Origin: Hirudinaria manillensis
Lineage: Eukaryota; Annelida; Clitellata; Hirudinida; Hirudinidae
NCBI GenBank assembly: GCA_034509925.1
Contig: CM067526.1
Span: forward strand, 12,631,510-12,695,509
Reading direction: 5' to 3'
Length of the DNA: 64,000 nucleotides
The notes under the pieces were generated by a model. The model ran no database searches and was not told where the DNA came from. It worked only from the letters and a program-made list of their open reading frames with translations. A program made the position numbers and the translations under genes. This document shows, piece after piece, positions 1-22,469 of the stretch. Within the stretch, counting starts at the first letter, position 1; every line of letters starts with the position of its first letter.

Positions 1-200
1 TGGTGATGACGATGATGTTGATGTTGATGATGACGACGACGATGATGGAGTGAATCACCGCCACAAGGAACGCATAAAAGAAGTGCGCATCGTTCCCGCG
101 CATTCTTTTATCATCTTCTCCTTCTTCTTTTATCGCTCTCCTGTCTTTCACAACATCTCCAAATAAAAAGAGGGTAGCGACGGGTAGCGATGGGTGGGTA

Positions 201-276
201 GAGGTTGGGTAGGGGAGAGGTTGGGTGGGGAGAGGTTGGGTGGGGAGAGGTTGGGTGGGGAAAGGTTGGGTAGGGG
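201..276. repeat. G-rich 15-bp minisatellite
   Basis: About five tandem copies of a 15-bp unit close to GGTTGGGTGGGGAGA. Each unit carries runs of three and four G, so the + strand could form G-quadruplexes. Copies differ by single substitutions (AGGGG against GGGGA). Confidence 0.85.
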
Positions 277-1275
277 CCTCTTGTTCTTCATTCGTCTTTC
301 GACACTGAACTTTCTCGAGCAGTGGGACAAGTGGAGGAATGCTTTACTCATCATGGCCATCATCATCATCATCATCGTCAGCAGTAACGACATCATCATC
401 ACCATCTTCATCATCTTCAGCATCATCATCATCATCGTCATCGTATCGCTGTCCCTCTACATTGGTTCCTTTTTTTAATTTGTACATATTTCTATTATTT
501 TTTTTTTAAATTAATTCTCATACTTTAATTTTTTAAAATTTATTTTTGTATTTTTCAAAATTTAATTTTTTTTTCAACTTTCTGTTTTTTAAATTAATTT
601 TTGTATTTTACTTTATTCTAAGATTATTTTTATACTTAAAGAATTATAATCTTTTTATTTTTTATAATTTTTATTTTCAAACTAGTCGAGTCTCAGTTCA
701 GGCTCTAAGCATTTCGGTCGTCGATTGTTGCAAGCCAATGCAACCCAACACAAAGAAATCGATGCAATAGAATGAAATGCAATACTATACAATACAATGA
801 AATACAATACAATACAATACTATGTGATACAATACTATGCAATGTTATACAAAGAAATACAATACAATCCAATGTTATACAAAGTATTGCGGTTGAAGGA
901 GTGCAACTGATTTCTTCATCGACAACTTTTCCCAACGGATTCAGACATGAATGGCTCCAATTCGAGCCAAAAAAAATATATAATTTCTGATTTAATGGAA
1001 AAATATTCATAATTAAATCTTTTTCCATAGGAAATAATTTGGATGAAAAAAAAACCACAAACAAACACACACAGACAGACACAAACACACACACTCATAG
1101 GCAGGCAAAAATAATTCCTTGCAAGTTCACTTTTCAGGCATGTGAAAATGGCGCGGACCCGGGAAAAGATAAGGAATATTTTTTAGACGAGAAATTAGTC
1201 AAAAGTAAATCCAGGAACTAAACTGGAGAGATAAGCTCTGCTCTTTATCCAATCTCCTGGAGAAGAAAGGAAGGA

Positions 1276-1307
1276 AGGATGGATGGATGGAGGACGGACG
1301 GACGGAC

Positions 1308-1341
<34 letters not shown>

Positions 1342-1343
1342 AA
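1276..1343. repeat. GGAC/GGAT tetranucleotide satellite
   Basis: A run of GGAC and GGAT units. The same family recurs near 29740-29830 (other strand), 16150-16210 and 34305-34500, so this is a dispersed simple-repeat type in this genome. Confidence 0.85.
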
Positions 1344-4300
1344 GACTCCGTATGAACATCTCTTTCCAGATCCGTGGAGGTCATCCGAGATGGAAATTGG
1401 AGATCGGAACTGATCGTGTCTCAAGTTCAACGACTCTGTTGTTCATGGATTAGTCGTTTAACTATCTTCTTTCCGTCTGTCGGTCCTTCCTTCCATCCAT
1501 CCATCAAATAATTAATATTAAAAATTATTAAAAATGATTTTCACAATAAAATCTTTAAAAGTGCACGTTATCTCCAGACTCCTTTGCATCTGACGCTGTT
1601 TGTCACTATTCCACTCGTTAAGATGGGAGATGAAAAGATGATGATGATGATGGCATCGAGATGATGTTGTTGATGACGACGACGACGATGACGATGATGG
1701 TGATGATGAATGAGGATGTAGATGATTGAGTCGAGTTGATTGCGCAACCCAAATCCCGATAGGAGTAATCTAATCATTTGCACTTATTTTATGCGTTCTC
1801 TAAAACTATTTTTAGACTCCTTTCCGCTATTCCACGGACACGTGGTGCTGGTGGTGGTGGTGGTGGTGGTGGTGGTGGTGATGGTAATTATGCTCAGTAC
1901 AGCAAATTACATCCAGCTAATTGGTTGAAACCAATCATTCAGGTAAATGATTGAAATCAATCGTTCAGGTAACTGATAAACCACATCATCCATGTTGTTT
2001 GATTGAAACTCGATCCATACAATCAGTTGGTTGAAAACCAAATCAACCAAATGACCGATTGAATTCCGAATTCTTAATGAAAGATCAACACAGGCGTCGG
2101 TTCTCTTCAATCCCCTTGGAAATGCGATAGTTTTCCAAAAGGTGACAGTTCTGGGCTTTTGAACTTTGCTTTGCACCGATCCTGGAAATGAAGTTGTTGC
2201 AGGCTGTTGTTTCAATGTTACTCGTGTGTACTCGACATATGACTAGTACTATTGGTAGTCGTTGTTTCAGTGCTACTGTTGCTGGTATTGTTGCTACTGT
2301 TGTTGTTGTTGTTTTTATGGAGATTTGTTTCAAATTTCACAGATTTGGGAAAATAATTCTGGACCTTAAAAATCTCAACGATATTTCCCTGAGATATTTT
2401 CCTCGGTTGAACGTCTACGTCATCGTGATTGAATTAGGTTTCAATCACCAGGACTGGATTGATGCTCTCCTGTTGAAACACGTCAAGTTGAAGGCGTTGA
2501 AAAACTTTAATCTAAATTTTAATTTGTTGAAAGTGATTTTTTTTTAGATGCTAGAAACTCAGCGATGATGGTGATGATGATGATGATGGTGATAGTGATG
2601 ATGATGATGGTGATAGTGATGATGACGACGACTGCGATGGCGAAGATGGCATCGAGTTGCTGCCAAAGTTTCAAGCCTCATTAGCGATTGTACTATTATA
2701 TAATTTAAGTTATAATCTCACCATTAATGCATTGCCAGCAGCACAAGCGATGATCATCATAGTCATCAATATCACCACCGTCGTCATCGTCGTTGTCATC
2801 ATCGTGATCATCATCACCACCACCACCACCATAATCATCATCATCATCATCATCATCCCTCTCGTCATTTTCATCTGTCTACTGGAAAAGATAATTTCGT
2901 CGGACTCCGAAAAACGCTGTGGAAATGTTTTCTATCGGGGATGGAAACAAATACATTCGTGGTTTTTTCTCTGTAGTTGATAAGACACGATGGTGATGAT
3001 GATGATGACGATGGTGATGAAGATGATGACGGTGATGATGACGATGGAGGAGATGTTGATGATGATGATGACGATGATTGTGATGGTGCCTAGCGAGAAA
3101 TGTGCTGATAACAAGTTGGATCAATGTTGTTTTGAAGACAGGGAATGTTTTTATTCGCCATCCAATAAATGCATCTATTAATAAATATGATGACGACGAC
3201 GACGACGACGATGGTGATGGTGATGAAGATGATGACGACGATGAGGATGAGGACGATGATAACAAGACAATCCTATGATGGCTGGGAAAGTCATACTTGA
3301 TAAAAGATCGGAAGTTATAAAATCGGGAGAAGTCATCTTTGATGTTTAACAAATGTCTTGCATTTTCAGTAGTTTTTTTTTTTTGCTCAGTTTCTTTTTC
3401 TCTTGCTCTTAACGAGGGTAATTTTTCGGCAATAAAAATAAAAATATAAAAAATAAATAAAAATAAATAAAAAGTAAACCCCTTTTCCGAACATAATTCT
3501 CAAGTTATGTTTGTGATTTTACAATTTTCTGACGAGTCGCGTTAAATAATTTCTAAATTTAAAATTAAAATTCAGACATTAATCAAGTCCTTAATCGCCG
3601 GATCGTTTAGGATCCTACGGAGTTTCTACATTTATCAGAAGGAACCCGTGGAGAAGACAGATTGAATTAAACTATAAAATTGCATTTTTTTTTTTTGTAA
3701 ATTCAATTTTTCATTTTAAACGGTGAATTATTATCAAATTCCGATTTATCTCGACAAACAAGTATAAATTGATTCCACCGACCGAGAAATCATTCATCTG
3801 CCATACAATTCATTCATTCAATAATTCAACTGACGTTATATTTAAAAGTGACCACCATATATAAATATATCTATATATACCTAAATATACCAGAAAAGGT
3901 TGCCTTGCGATAATTAATTTTGAGCCGTGGATAATTAAAGATATTTAGCTTTAAAAAGTCCTAAGTAAACCAGAAAAGGCACCAACAGTTGAAGATATTT
4001 TTCCAATATAAATTTTTCGTTTCAAAAATTAAACCCGAAACTTTGGTTTGAAGAGGCGATCAGAAAAAAGACGGTCAGATTCTTTAGAAAAGAAAAACAA
4101 CTGCGCATAAAACGTATTTATAGGCGTATAACGCGCTCACGATTATAGCACTCGGTATGTTCAGTGTGGAATTCGTGATTTTTTTTTAAACAGCGCGTTA
4201 TATGCGCGAAAATTCAGTGAGAAAATCTTTATTCCGGAGTCTTTGAGCTCCGTATGACCGCAACAATGTGACATGACGTGGAACCAAGGATATGGAATGT

Positions 4301-4715
4301 CACGTCATGCCGTATCATGTCGTGCCATGTCCAAAGTGCAATTTCCATGCAAGAATTGAATGATGGCGTTTGTTTTTTTTTTTTTTTCCCGTCTATTTCT
4401 GAGAAAAATCAGTTTATATTTATTTTTAAATGACTTTTTAAATGTTCTTACCAAACAAATGATTAAAAATTTTACTTTTTAATAATTGTAAAAATATTGG
4501 AAGCAATAATTATATTTAGGAAATTATGATGATTTATTAAATTGAAAATTTTAAAATATTCTTCGTTGTGCAGCAATTTTAAATGTAAACAATAACTTGG
4601 AATTGACAAATTTCAGAAAACAATTTATAACTAAATTTGATTCATTTTTGTTTGAGCATTAATTTAAACTAAACTTCATAAATCATTTAAATATTATTTA
4701 TTCCATAATTTTCAG

Positions 4716-7030
4716 GATACGGCCATGTCGTCCCGAAGACAACCGCCGGTAGGCTGGTAACCATTTTGTACGCACTCGTTGGCATCCCTCTCACCTTTCT
4801 CTTCCTCTCAAACATGGGGAACTTTGCTGCCAAGTGTTTCCGTCTTTTCTACAAGAAGGTCTGTTGCGGTCTCTGTATTTATGTCAGGCTCACGAGACAC
4901 AAGAGCTTCATGGCCTCGGTCAGAGAGCGGGCAGAGGCGCAGATCGAAAGCCAGAAGGCCTTTGACACCGTCGTAGAAACTGCTTTCCAGTCCCGACAGA
5001 CTGCCTCCATGATCGTGAGACGTGCCACCACGTCGGACATTTACCTGCCCGTACGAGTTTCGTCGGACGCCACCAAAAGGTGTCAAAACTCTGCCACGAC
5101 CGCCTCTAAATTGGCAGACGACGAATGCAAAACGTTCATAAACTTCCCGAAACTGAGAGTGCACGACAATAGAAGAACAAAGCAGAATTTAAGAAAGGAA
5201 GCCGATCAAAACGGCGGAAAAGATTTCTTTGATGATACTGGAAATAATCGAGTCAGTTCAAAAATCCATTTATCCACTTCTGACAAAAACTTGGCTCAGA
5301 TTTATCAAGCAACGGGTACCAGCCCAGAAAAAGAAATAATACAAGAAAGTAAAAATACAGAAAACGTGGAAAACGATTCGAACCGAGAGCTAGAAAATTG
5401 TAGAGATAAAAAAAGAAAGATATCAGACGTGGCACTCCAAAGAGAACAAAACGCGCCCGGCATATCTGGGTCTTGCGATGACCTCCATGTTTCCACATCT
5501 GGAAGCAATCACCGAGCAACGACTGACCTCCACAACTCCACGGCAAAAACACGAACTTTCACGGACTCGATTTTCAGGCGTAAGAGCAACCCTATTGGAA
5601 AAAGAGAATCGCCGATTGAACTGAAGGAAAGAACGCCCATTCCCGTCTCCGCTTCTTCCTTGTCTTTCTGCGACCAATCCGTTGAAGTATCCGATGAATC
5701 GTTCGTGGAGGTCGAGAGAGTCCTCAAATCAACCCCGCCAGAACGAAACCTCGTTTCCTCTTCGGGCGGTTCCAGATTTACGTCGCTGATGAGAGGCAGA
5801 GATCGCCAGAGAACTCAGCGAATACTCCTCTACGAACTCCATCACAATCAGGAGAGACCTTCCTTGAACGCTCCAGAGTTGGGCGATTCCAATTCCGAGC
5901 CTCTGAAGAGAACGACCAAAATAAATGCAGATAAATCAGGTCTAAGAAAAGATTCGATAATGTTCGGTCCTTCGCTCATGACAATTCGAATAGCAGCCAC
6001 GGCTACGGCTACAGCAGCGGCGATATCGGCCGTTACTCCACGAAAAGCATCGTCGGACATTGCCAGTCCCAGCAATGTTCCCTCGCCTTCTTCGTCGGAA
6101 CTCGGGTCTAAAGACACGACGACAACTCAGCTCGACGTAGGAGTGAAGCAGTCTAACAAATCGCTCTTCTCGAAAGACTTTCCAAAGTCGAAGCCGACAA
6201 CAATAACGAATCCCGTATTGACGAGGTACAAAAAATTTCACTCGCCGTTCAGCACTCGTAAAATTGCCTCCATAAAATGGCGAGACGAGCGCTCCCCACG
6301 AGCTAAAAAAACCGAATGCAGAAGCAGAATGATGCCGACATCAAGCAACTTCTTCCGAGAACAAAGCCTGCTCCGAGTCTCAAAATCTTTAGATGATTTG
6401 TACGGGATGGGTCGAAGTTCACCCCGTTTCGCTCACAACTGGAAGTGTTCTCAAAAGACTCTTCCTCAAGTACCTGACGATCTCAGAATTTCCGGCGATC
6501 CAGTCCAGAAATGCCTCTTAGGAACGAACTCCAACAGCCAACAGCCACTGCTTTCGTCCTGCGATTCTTCCTGCCTGCAAAGAAAGCCCTTCCATAACTC
6601 CAGAGTGAAATACGCTGCCGACTCTTCGGATCTGGCTTCGAAAATGAAGAAGATTAGCAGGAAAATCACAGAGATTCCAGAGACAGGTGAAGACCTCGAT
6701 TCTGTCAACATGACCGTTCCGATTTCCATCTGCCTCATCATAATAGCTCTTTACATCTACCTCGGCGCTCTCCTGTTCTCCTATTGGGAAGGATGGGACA
6801 TGCTCACAGGCGCCTACTTTTGTTTCATCACCCTCAGTACCATTGGTTTCGGTGACATCGTACCGGGGACTGATCTCAAACAGTCCGGTGCCCACCAGAA
6901 ACTCCTCCTCTGCTCAATTTGGCTAGTAGTCGGGCTGTCCTTGTTGGCCATGTGCTTCAACTTGATGCAGGAAGAAGTCAGGGCTAAGCTGAGATGGCTC
7001 GGTACGAAAGTTGGCATATTGAAGGATTGA
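4716..7030 (+). CDS. Two-pore-domain potassium channel, 3'-terminal exon
   Basis: This is the last exon of a K2P (KCNK/TWK family) leak K+ channel of the plasma membrane. It starts after the acceptor TTTTCAG at 4709-4715 in phase 1, so the split codon completes the first filter motif GYG, followed by HVVPKTTAGR. TM2 follows (LVTILYALVGIPLTFLF), then a very long, polar, Ser/Lys/Arg-rich cytosolic loop of about 600 residues. TM3 (ISICLIIIALYIYLGALLF) begins near 6720. The second pore has the filter TIGFG near 6840, then TM4 and a tail of roughly 20 residues; stop at 7028-7030. Vertebrate K2P loops between TM2 and TM3 are short, so this loop is exceptional. TM1 and the start of pore 1 lie on unseen upstream exons. 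Family call is firm; subfamily is not assigned. Confidence 0.93.
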
Positions 7031-8064
7031 AGATGAAGTGATGCAACATTTGTTGAAATTTTAATCCCAACATTTGTTGGCTGTTCAAGTGATGATTTAC
7101 CTCAGTTTTCAACAAACTCAAGTGTCCTTATACACACCTCAACAACAACAACAGCAGCAACAACCACCACAACAACAAGTGCCCCTTACAATCTAAGAAA
7201 GTGATCTCGTCAATTCATGACTCTCGCTTGTCAACTATTTATCTTTCTTTCTATTTTCCTTTCAAATTAACTTTTGCTCCGTTCGTTTAGAAATGTTAAT
7301 TAGGTTTCCATTTTGAATTTCGGATTCTAGTTAGCACATCTTAGTATCGTTGTTTTTATTTTATTAACCAGAAATTATTAGAAAATATTTGTGCAACCAA
7401 ACACTTCATTCAGATTCAATGTTCAGCAGTTTTTTTGAATATCAGAAAATCGGTAGATGTTCGTAATGATCGATTTGAATAATTCGAAATTGCTAAAGAT
7501 TGATGAATGATCGATTAGAAGTTTAGTGGACAAAATATGGATTAATTGATAATTATATTAAAATATAATTTAAAAAAAAAAACAAACATTATTTTAGGGA
7601 AATAAAGAGTTTCCATATTTGTTTCTTCTTTTTTTGGAAATGATAAAAGAAAATACAGGGCTCCATCAATTAACAAGCAGAGGAATTGTTACTTTCTCCA
7701 GTGAGAGATACCCATGCGGAAGTCACACGAGAAGGATGAATCACGCGTCCCTGCTTCCAGGCTCTTTCCAGCACAGTCTGAGCCTGTCCAGGAATAAATT
7801 ATGCTAATGTGCTGGATATTCCTGTGGAGTTTGTGTGGATTCGTTCCTTTTAAAAAACGTTTCAATTAGGAGAATAAGCTAAAGTACATCGGAAAGTTCT
7901 AATTGCAGACCGATTAGTAGCCCCTCAAGATTGTTACATTTGAGGATGCGACCAATTAGCAGGCAATAAGTTGAACTAATCTTGATATTCGCTTGTGATA
8001 TCTCTGGCGTTATTCTTGAAATTCAGCTCTTGGCATTAACGGAAAGCATTTTATCTGTTTTTCA
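7031..8064. other. K2P 3' flank and upstream region of the Ig gene
   Basis: A likely polyadenylation signal AATAAA lies at about 7601, inside a GGGAAATAAAGAG context. The stretch from about 7655 to 7830 is less AT-rich than its surroundings and could be a 5' UTR or control element of the next gene, but it has no recognisable coding content. Confidence 0.5.
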
Positions 8065-10532
8065 ATGGACTTCTTGATCAAACTGCAGATGTTCTCCAAA
8101 TTAATTCTGTCTTTGGGTAAGTTCCGTAGACTTCTTAAAAGATTTCTCTATGACGTAATAATGTGTTATTAATAACATCAGTTAAAAGACAACTAACCAA
8201 TCGAAAAAGAAATAAATAATTAATATATTATTATAATCAAATTATAATATTTTACTGATACATTAACCACATTAACAAATTAAAATTATTTAAACATTAA
8301 ACGATTATAATACTAAAAAAATATTTAACTGTCATCCAGTTACCTGTCACTTTGTAATCATTTCTGGTTCTTCGACAAAATGGCTTAAAAGCAACGCGAC
8401 CATACTAGCCAAGGAGAGTCTTTCCATCTCATGCACAGCCAGTAACGTGGATTTCATGGGCATCGTCAGGGTGGAACACTCGCCTCCTGGAAAGAACGGC
8501 AGTACCTTTTCCACGAATGGAGTCCTCAAACCTCCGTACAAGGAGAGGGGCAGATACGCTGTTGACTACCACAGAGATAGGATGAAGAATGTATCCAATC
8601 TTCACATCACTTTCGAAGGTTTATTCTTAGCAGAAGAATGATTTCTGAAATGTTTTGCAATATTTTTTTTTTTGATGATGTCGAACTGATTATTATTATT
8701 GTTTTTAAATATTTAAATTTAAATGCATTAATTGTGATAAATGCTCAGGCATCTAAACTATCCAGCGTCCCTCCAGCATCCATAATCATAGTTACGTTCC
8801 TACCTGTATCTGGAAGATTTTAAAATATATATTTTAAAAAACCTCGACAAATATTAATAATAAATATAATTTGAATAATTTTTGTCTCGACTTACAGAAG
8901 TGCACAGTTCTGATTCTGGAATGTACTCCTGTCACAATCTTCAGAATCCTCACGACGAACCTGACCAATTTAACCTCACAGTTCTTGGTACCAATTTACG
9001 AAATGATTTTGTTTAAGAATTATTTTAAATCAATTGTTTTATTATTTTCAATAATCATTTGATTACATAAATTATTTTAAATTTCCATTATTTAAAAGTA
9101 TTCTGTTAATTTAAGAATTAAAATTAAATAATAATTCCTGAATTCCAACGCAAATCATTGATTTTCCCTCGCAGTTCCAATAAAAGAAGTCTACGTTGCT
9201 CTCATCAACTTGGAACATTTTGATTCCATTAGAGAACTCCAGCACTCGGATGACCTTTCATTTCATCCGGCCTTCTTTTCCAGTCTGCAGCCGCTGGAAG
9301 ACGGAATTTCCGTGGAAGTGGAGAACGGGACAGGTCTGGTTTGCTTCGCCACGAGCGACACCCCGGATTTCCAGATCCGGGCTGCCCTGGATCAAGAGAG
9401 CATCGATTCGAAGAGATTCCACCTGGAGACGCTGGAGCATTCGCAGGGCGCAGACGAGGAGTGGAAAAGTGAAGGCCGTTCATCTGAAGATTCCTCGGAA
9501 CATCACGCCTGGAAAGTCATGGTTTTGACGGAGGTCGGGGGAAAGTTCAACAACAAGAACTTCAGTTGCACTGCAATGGCAAACCTACTCCCTCCTGTCA
9601 CCGCTTCAGTCAACATCCAAGTCGAATGTTGGTGATTTTTTTCGTTTTTATTTTCAGTTAATAAAAAATTAATTTCGAATTAATTTGGTTTATTTTGATT
9701 CTAATCCTCTAAAAATGGTCAGTCGATATTGTGACAACAAGTCACTATTTAAACAAATGATTGCTAGAATATGTAAAAAGATTTTAAAATCTTTCCTCCC
9801 CATTTTTTCTCTCAAAGATGCTCCTTTAATAAACTGCAAGCAGCAGAAACACGTGGTTGAGATGGAAAAGCCGGTATCAATAACCTGCCATGTTCTTTCC
9901 AATCCATTGGCTGAAGTCACCTGGATGGACGGAGTGAATCCTTTGAACTCGAGCGACATCACGTTCAATGAAAATGTTCGAATTATTTTACAAGAAATTA
10001 TTTAATTCAAATATATTTTCTTAGAAAAGATTTTAAACAATCCAATGTCAAACAAACAACCAATATCTTCTAAGACTTTTGCTAATAATAATTAATTATT
10101 TAAATGTCTAAAATATATATTTAATTTACAAAATTATTTTTATTTATCTTTATTCAAATCTCTATTTCCTATTCTTGTCTTTCGTATAAAAAAATTATGT
10201 AAGTAAGTTGTGTCACGCCATCTTTAAAGACAACAAAACCTAATTTCAAATCAGGAGAAAACACCAGAAGACAAAGAGGTCACGATGAAGATAAGCAAAA
10301 TTGGAAGCCACCATCTCCGTAGTTACGTGATCCACGCTTTCAATTCACTTGGAAATACCACTTTTATCCTCAATCTGTCCAAGAAGCCTGGCACAAGGGC
10401 ACAACCCGTTGACCCAATCTCCGACGGGAGAAAAGCAACAGGTTTGAAACTTTTTTCTATAAATTGTTTTTTTAAGTTTTAATCAATTTTAATAATTTCT
10501 TTTTTTAATTAGTTTGTGTTTTAATAATAACA

Positions 10533-10572
<40 letters not shown>

Positions 10573-10820
10573 TAATAATTTGGTAGCTAAAATGCATTTT
10601 ACATTAAAACTTGATTTTACAATAATTCTGACTATAAAGAAGCATTTAGAAAATAAAATTAATTTTTTTAATATTTAACAAATCTTTTAAAAATTCACTC
10701 CTAACAGAAGTGGTACAAGGATCTGTGGCCAGTCAGCAACAATTGGCAGCTCCCTACAAGATGCCTGTGACGATGATGATGATGATGATGTCCACAGTTC
10801 ATTTGTATCAATTGTATTAG
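8065..10820 (+). CDS. Immunoglobulin-domain protein, secreted or membrane-tethered
   Basis: Seven exons join in phase: 8065-8116, 8340-8618, 8898-8987, 9175-9627, 9818-9975, 10255-10441, 10708-10820 (443 aa). Exon 1 encodes a hydrophobic signal-like start (MDFLIKLQMFSKLILSL). Ig domain 1 has Cys in SISCTASN and the F-strand signature SDSGMYSCHN. Ig domain 2 sits mostly in one exon, with Cys in GLVCFAT and NFSCTAMAN. Ig domain 3 starts at the classic linker VEYAPLINC, with SITCHV and VTWM, but its F strand reads LRSYVIHAF and lacks the second Cys. The C-terminus is a Gln/Ala stretch and six Met from an ATG repeat, then a short mildly hydrophobic tail. That tail might be a GPI signal, but this is uncertain. 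It resembles animal cell-surface adhesion or recognition proteins; I do not recognise a specific orthologue. The start exon is less sure than the rest. Confidence 0.8.
10773..10790 (+). repeat. In-frame ATG microsatellite coding six Met
   Basis: Six consecutive ATG codons near the C-terminus of the Ig gene. The same GAT/ATG repeat type is abundant in non-coding DNA of this window. Confidence 0.8.
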
Positions 10821-12358
10821 TATTTGTATTTATACAGTGGATTCTAAAGTATCAGATTGGTTTCTGAATATCAAGTTCCGAAAGTGATTTTTACAATTGA
10901 CTTTTCAATTGTATTTCGCAGACACGTGTACAACATCCCAACATTTTTGGAGGGAGGAATTTGTGATTTTTATTTTTTTATATTCCTACTATTTTTTTTT
11001 CATATTTTCATTGAATATCTTTCAAACAAAACAAAAACATTTTGTAAAATATTTTAACAACATTCGATGCCAAGACGAAGACATTCGAAAAGTGAACTGC
11101 TTACTTACAATCCATCATCAGTGATCGCCTAGAAATCTCTTATTTACATCTACGAACACGTGTTCTTGCCCGGACGGTACCCTTTGAGACTGTTATGTTT
11201 TAGTTTTAGAACATTTAGTAACCCGTTGTTCGCTGTTTCATGTCGGTCGTTTGCTTTTCATATTTTCTCTGAACTGTCCATTCAATGATGCTGACGATCA
11301 ATATATTTAAACTGCTGCTTCGAAAACCCGACCAAACGAGTTCAAATTCATTCGTATTTTGCCCTCCAGGAGCGATGAAACGACAGTCAAGTCCTACCAC
11401 GACAATCCCAATACTATTCTTCCAAAACCACACTGACCGTACTGAGTAGAAAAAAACAAAACCGAGTCTACTGCGAACGACACCGATGATGAAGTTTAGA
11501 GAACGTAGGAAATACAACAACCGAAGAATGGTTCTAACATGAGTTGCTTGTACTCCGTAAATGATCTTCTGGAGATCTCATGAAGAATAGACGATTTTAA
11601 ATTCTAAAAGATGCCTAATGCAGAACTGGAAGGCACACCAGAGGAGGTAAACGAAAAGTTAGGGTTTCGTAATTTGTAAAAAAAAAAAAAGAACAAAATA
11701 ATCGGCACCAAAAAGTTAAGTTAAAAAATTTGAAATCAGTTCTTGGATTCCAATTGAAGAAGATCTTCAAATTCTTTCATTTCTTCTTCTTCTCTGCATT
11801 GGGATCGACTTCAGGTGAAACTGTCGGTCAGAAACAAAAAATAAATAAAGTAAATTTGAAAATAAACAAATTAAAAATGCAAATAAACATTTAAAAACAA
11901 AAGAATTTGGCAGGTCGATGCCGTGTTATAAATAAAGGATTAAATCAAGGAATTGTTTTTAAGGCAATATATAGTTATTTCAAGTATTATGTGTAACGAT
12001 AACAATAATAATATCGTTAATAGTAATAATAATAATAATATCGTTAAGATAACTTCAAGATAATTTGAGATACTAATTATAAAAAATAAATCTTAATAAA
12101 ATACTAGCATGTAATAAGTTCTGAGACATAAATAATAAATTAATTTTGAGACAAAATAATAAAATAAGGAAATTATAAATAATATTGAATTTCCAAAATG
12201 CAGAGTCAAGAAAAAGTTGGAAAAACAATAATAACGTTTAGTATCATTTAGTATCATTTCGTATCATTTAGTATCAAATTGCATCTGAAATCTCCGACGC
12301 TACGCATACGGCGCTATATAAATTAACTGTTATTATTATTATTATTATTATTATTAAG
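10821..12358. other. Region between the 3' ends of the Ig gene and SERCA
   Basis: The two genes converge here. No additional coding exon is evident. AT-rich DNA holds candidate AATAAA signals (for example near 11842, +) and short ATA/AAT arrays, and ends with a SINE-like tail near 12290-12356. Confidence 0.5.
12245..12356 (+). mobile_element. Possible SINE 3' tail
   Basis: A short GTATCATTT-type tandem stretch is followed by CGGCGCTATATAAATTAACT and then a TTATTATT tail. A GCGCTATATAAAT motif followed by a TTA/ATT microsatellite is the usual 3' end of several animal SINE families. No tRNA-like head is recognisable, so this would be a 5'-truncated or partial copy. Confidence 0.4.

Positions 12359-22469
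<10,111 letters not shown>

Larger units (their letters stand above)
1..4715. other. Repeat-rich non-coding stretch, probably intron of the K2P gene
   Basis: No credible exon is visible before 4716. The stretch holds a G-rich 15-bp minisatellite (201-276), an AATAC-type satellite (about 775-890), GGAC/GGAT repeats (about 1276-1343), a GGT run (about 1847-1880), and several GAT/ATC microsatellite blocks (about 2564-2640, 2750-2860, 2990-3080, 3190-3260). The open frames here translate to homopolymers such as Met, Ile, Ser or His runs, as expected from triplet repeats. Because the first exon seen at 4716 starts inside the first pore motif of a K2P channel, at least one upstream exon (TM1 and the pore helix) must exist. 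I do not see it here, so it probably lies upstream of the window. Confidence 0.6.

Noticed and set aside
2657..3352. Open frames made of Ile, Met, Ser or His runs near 2.7-3.3 kb
   Set aside because: They are translations of GAT/ATC triplet repeats in several frames, with no domain, splice context or composition of a real exon.
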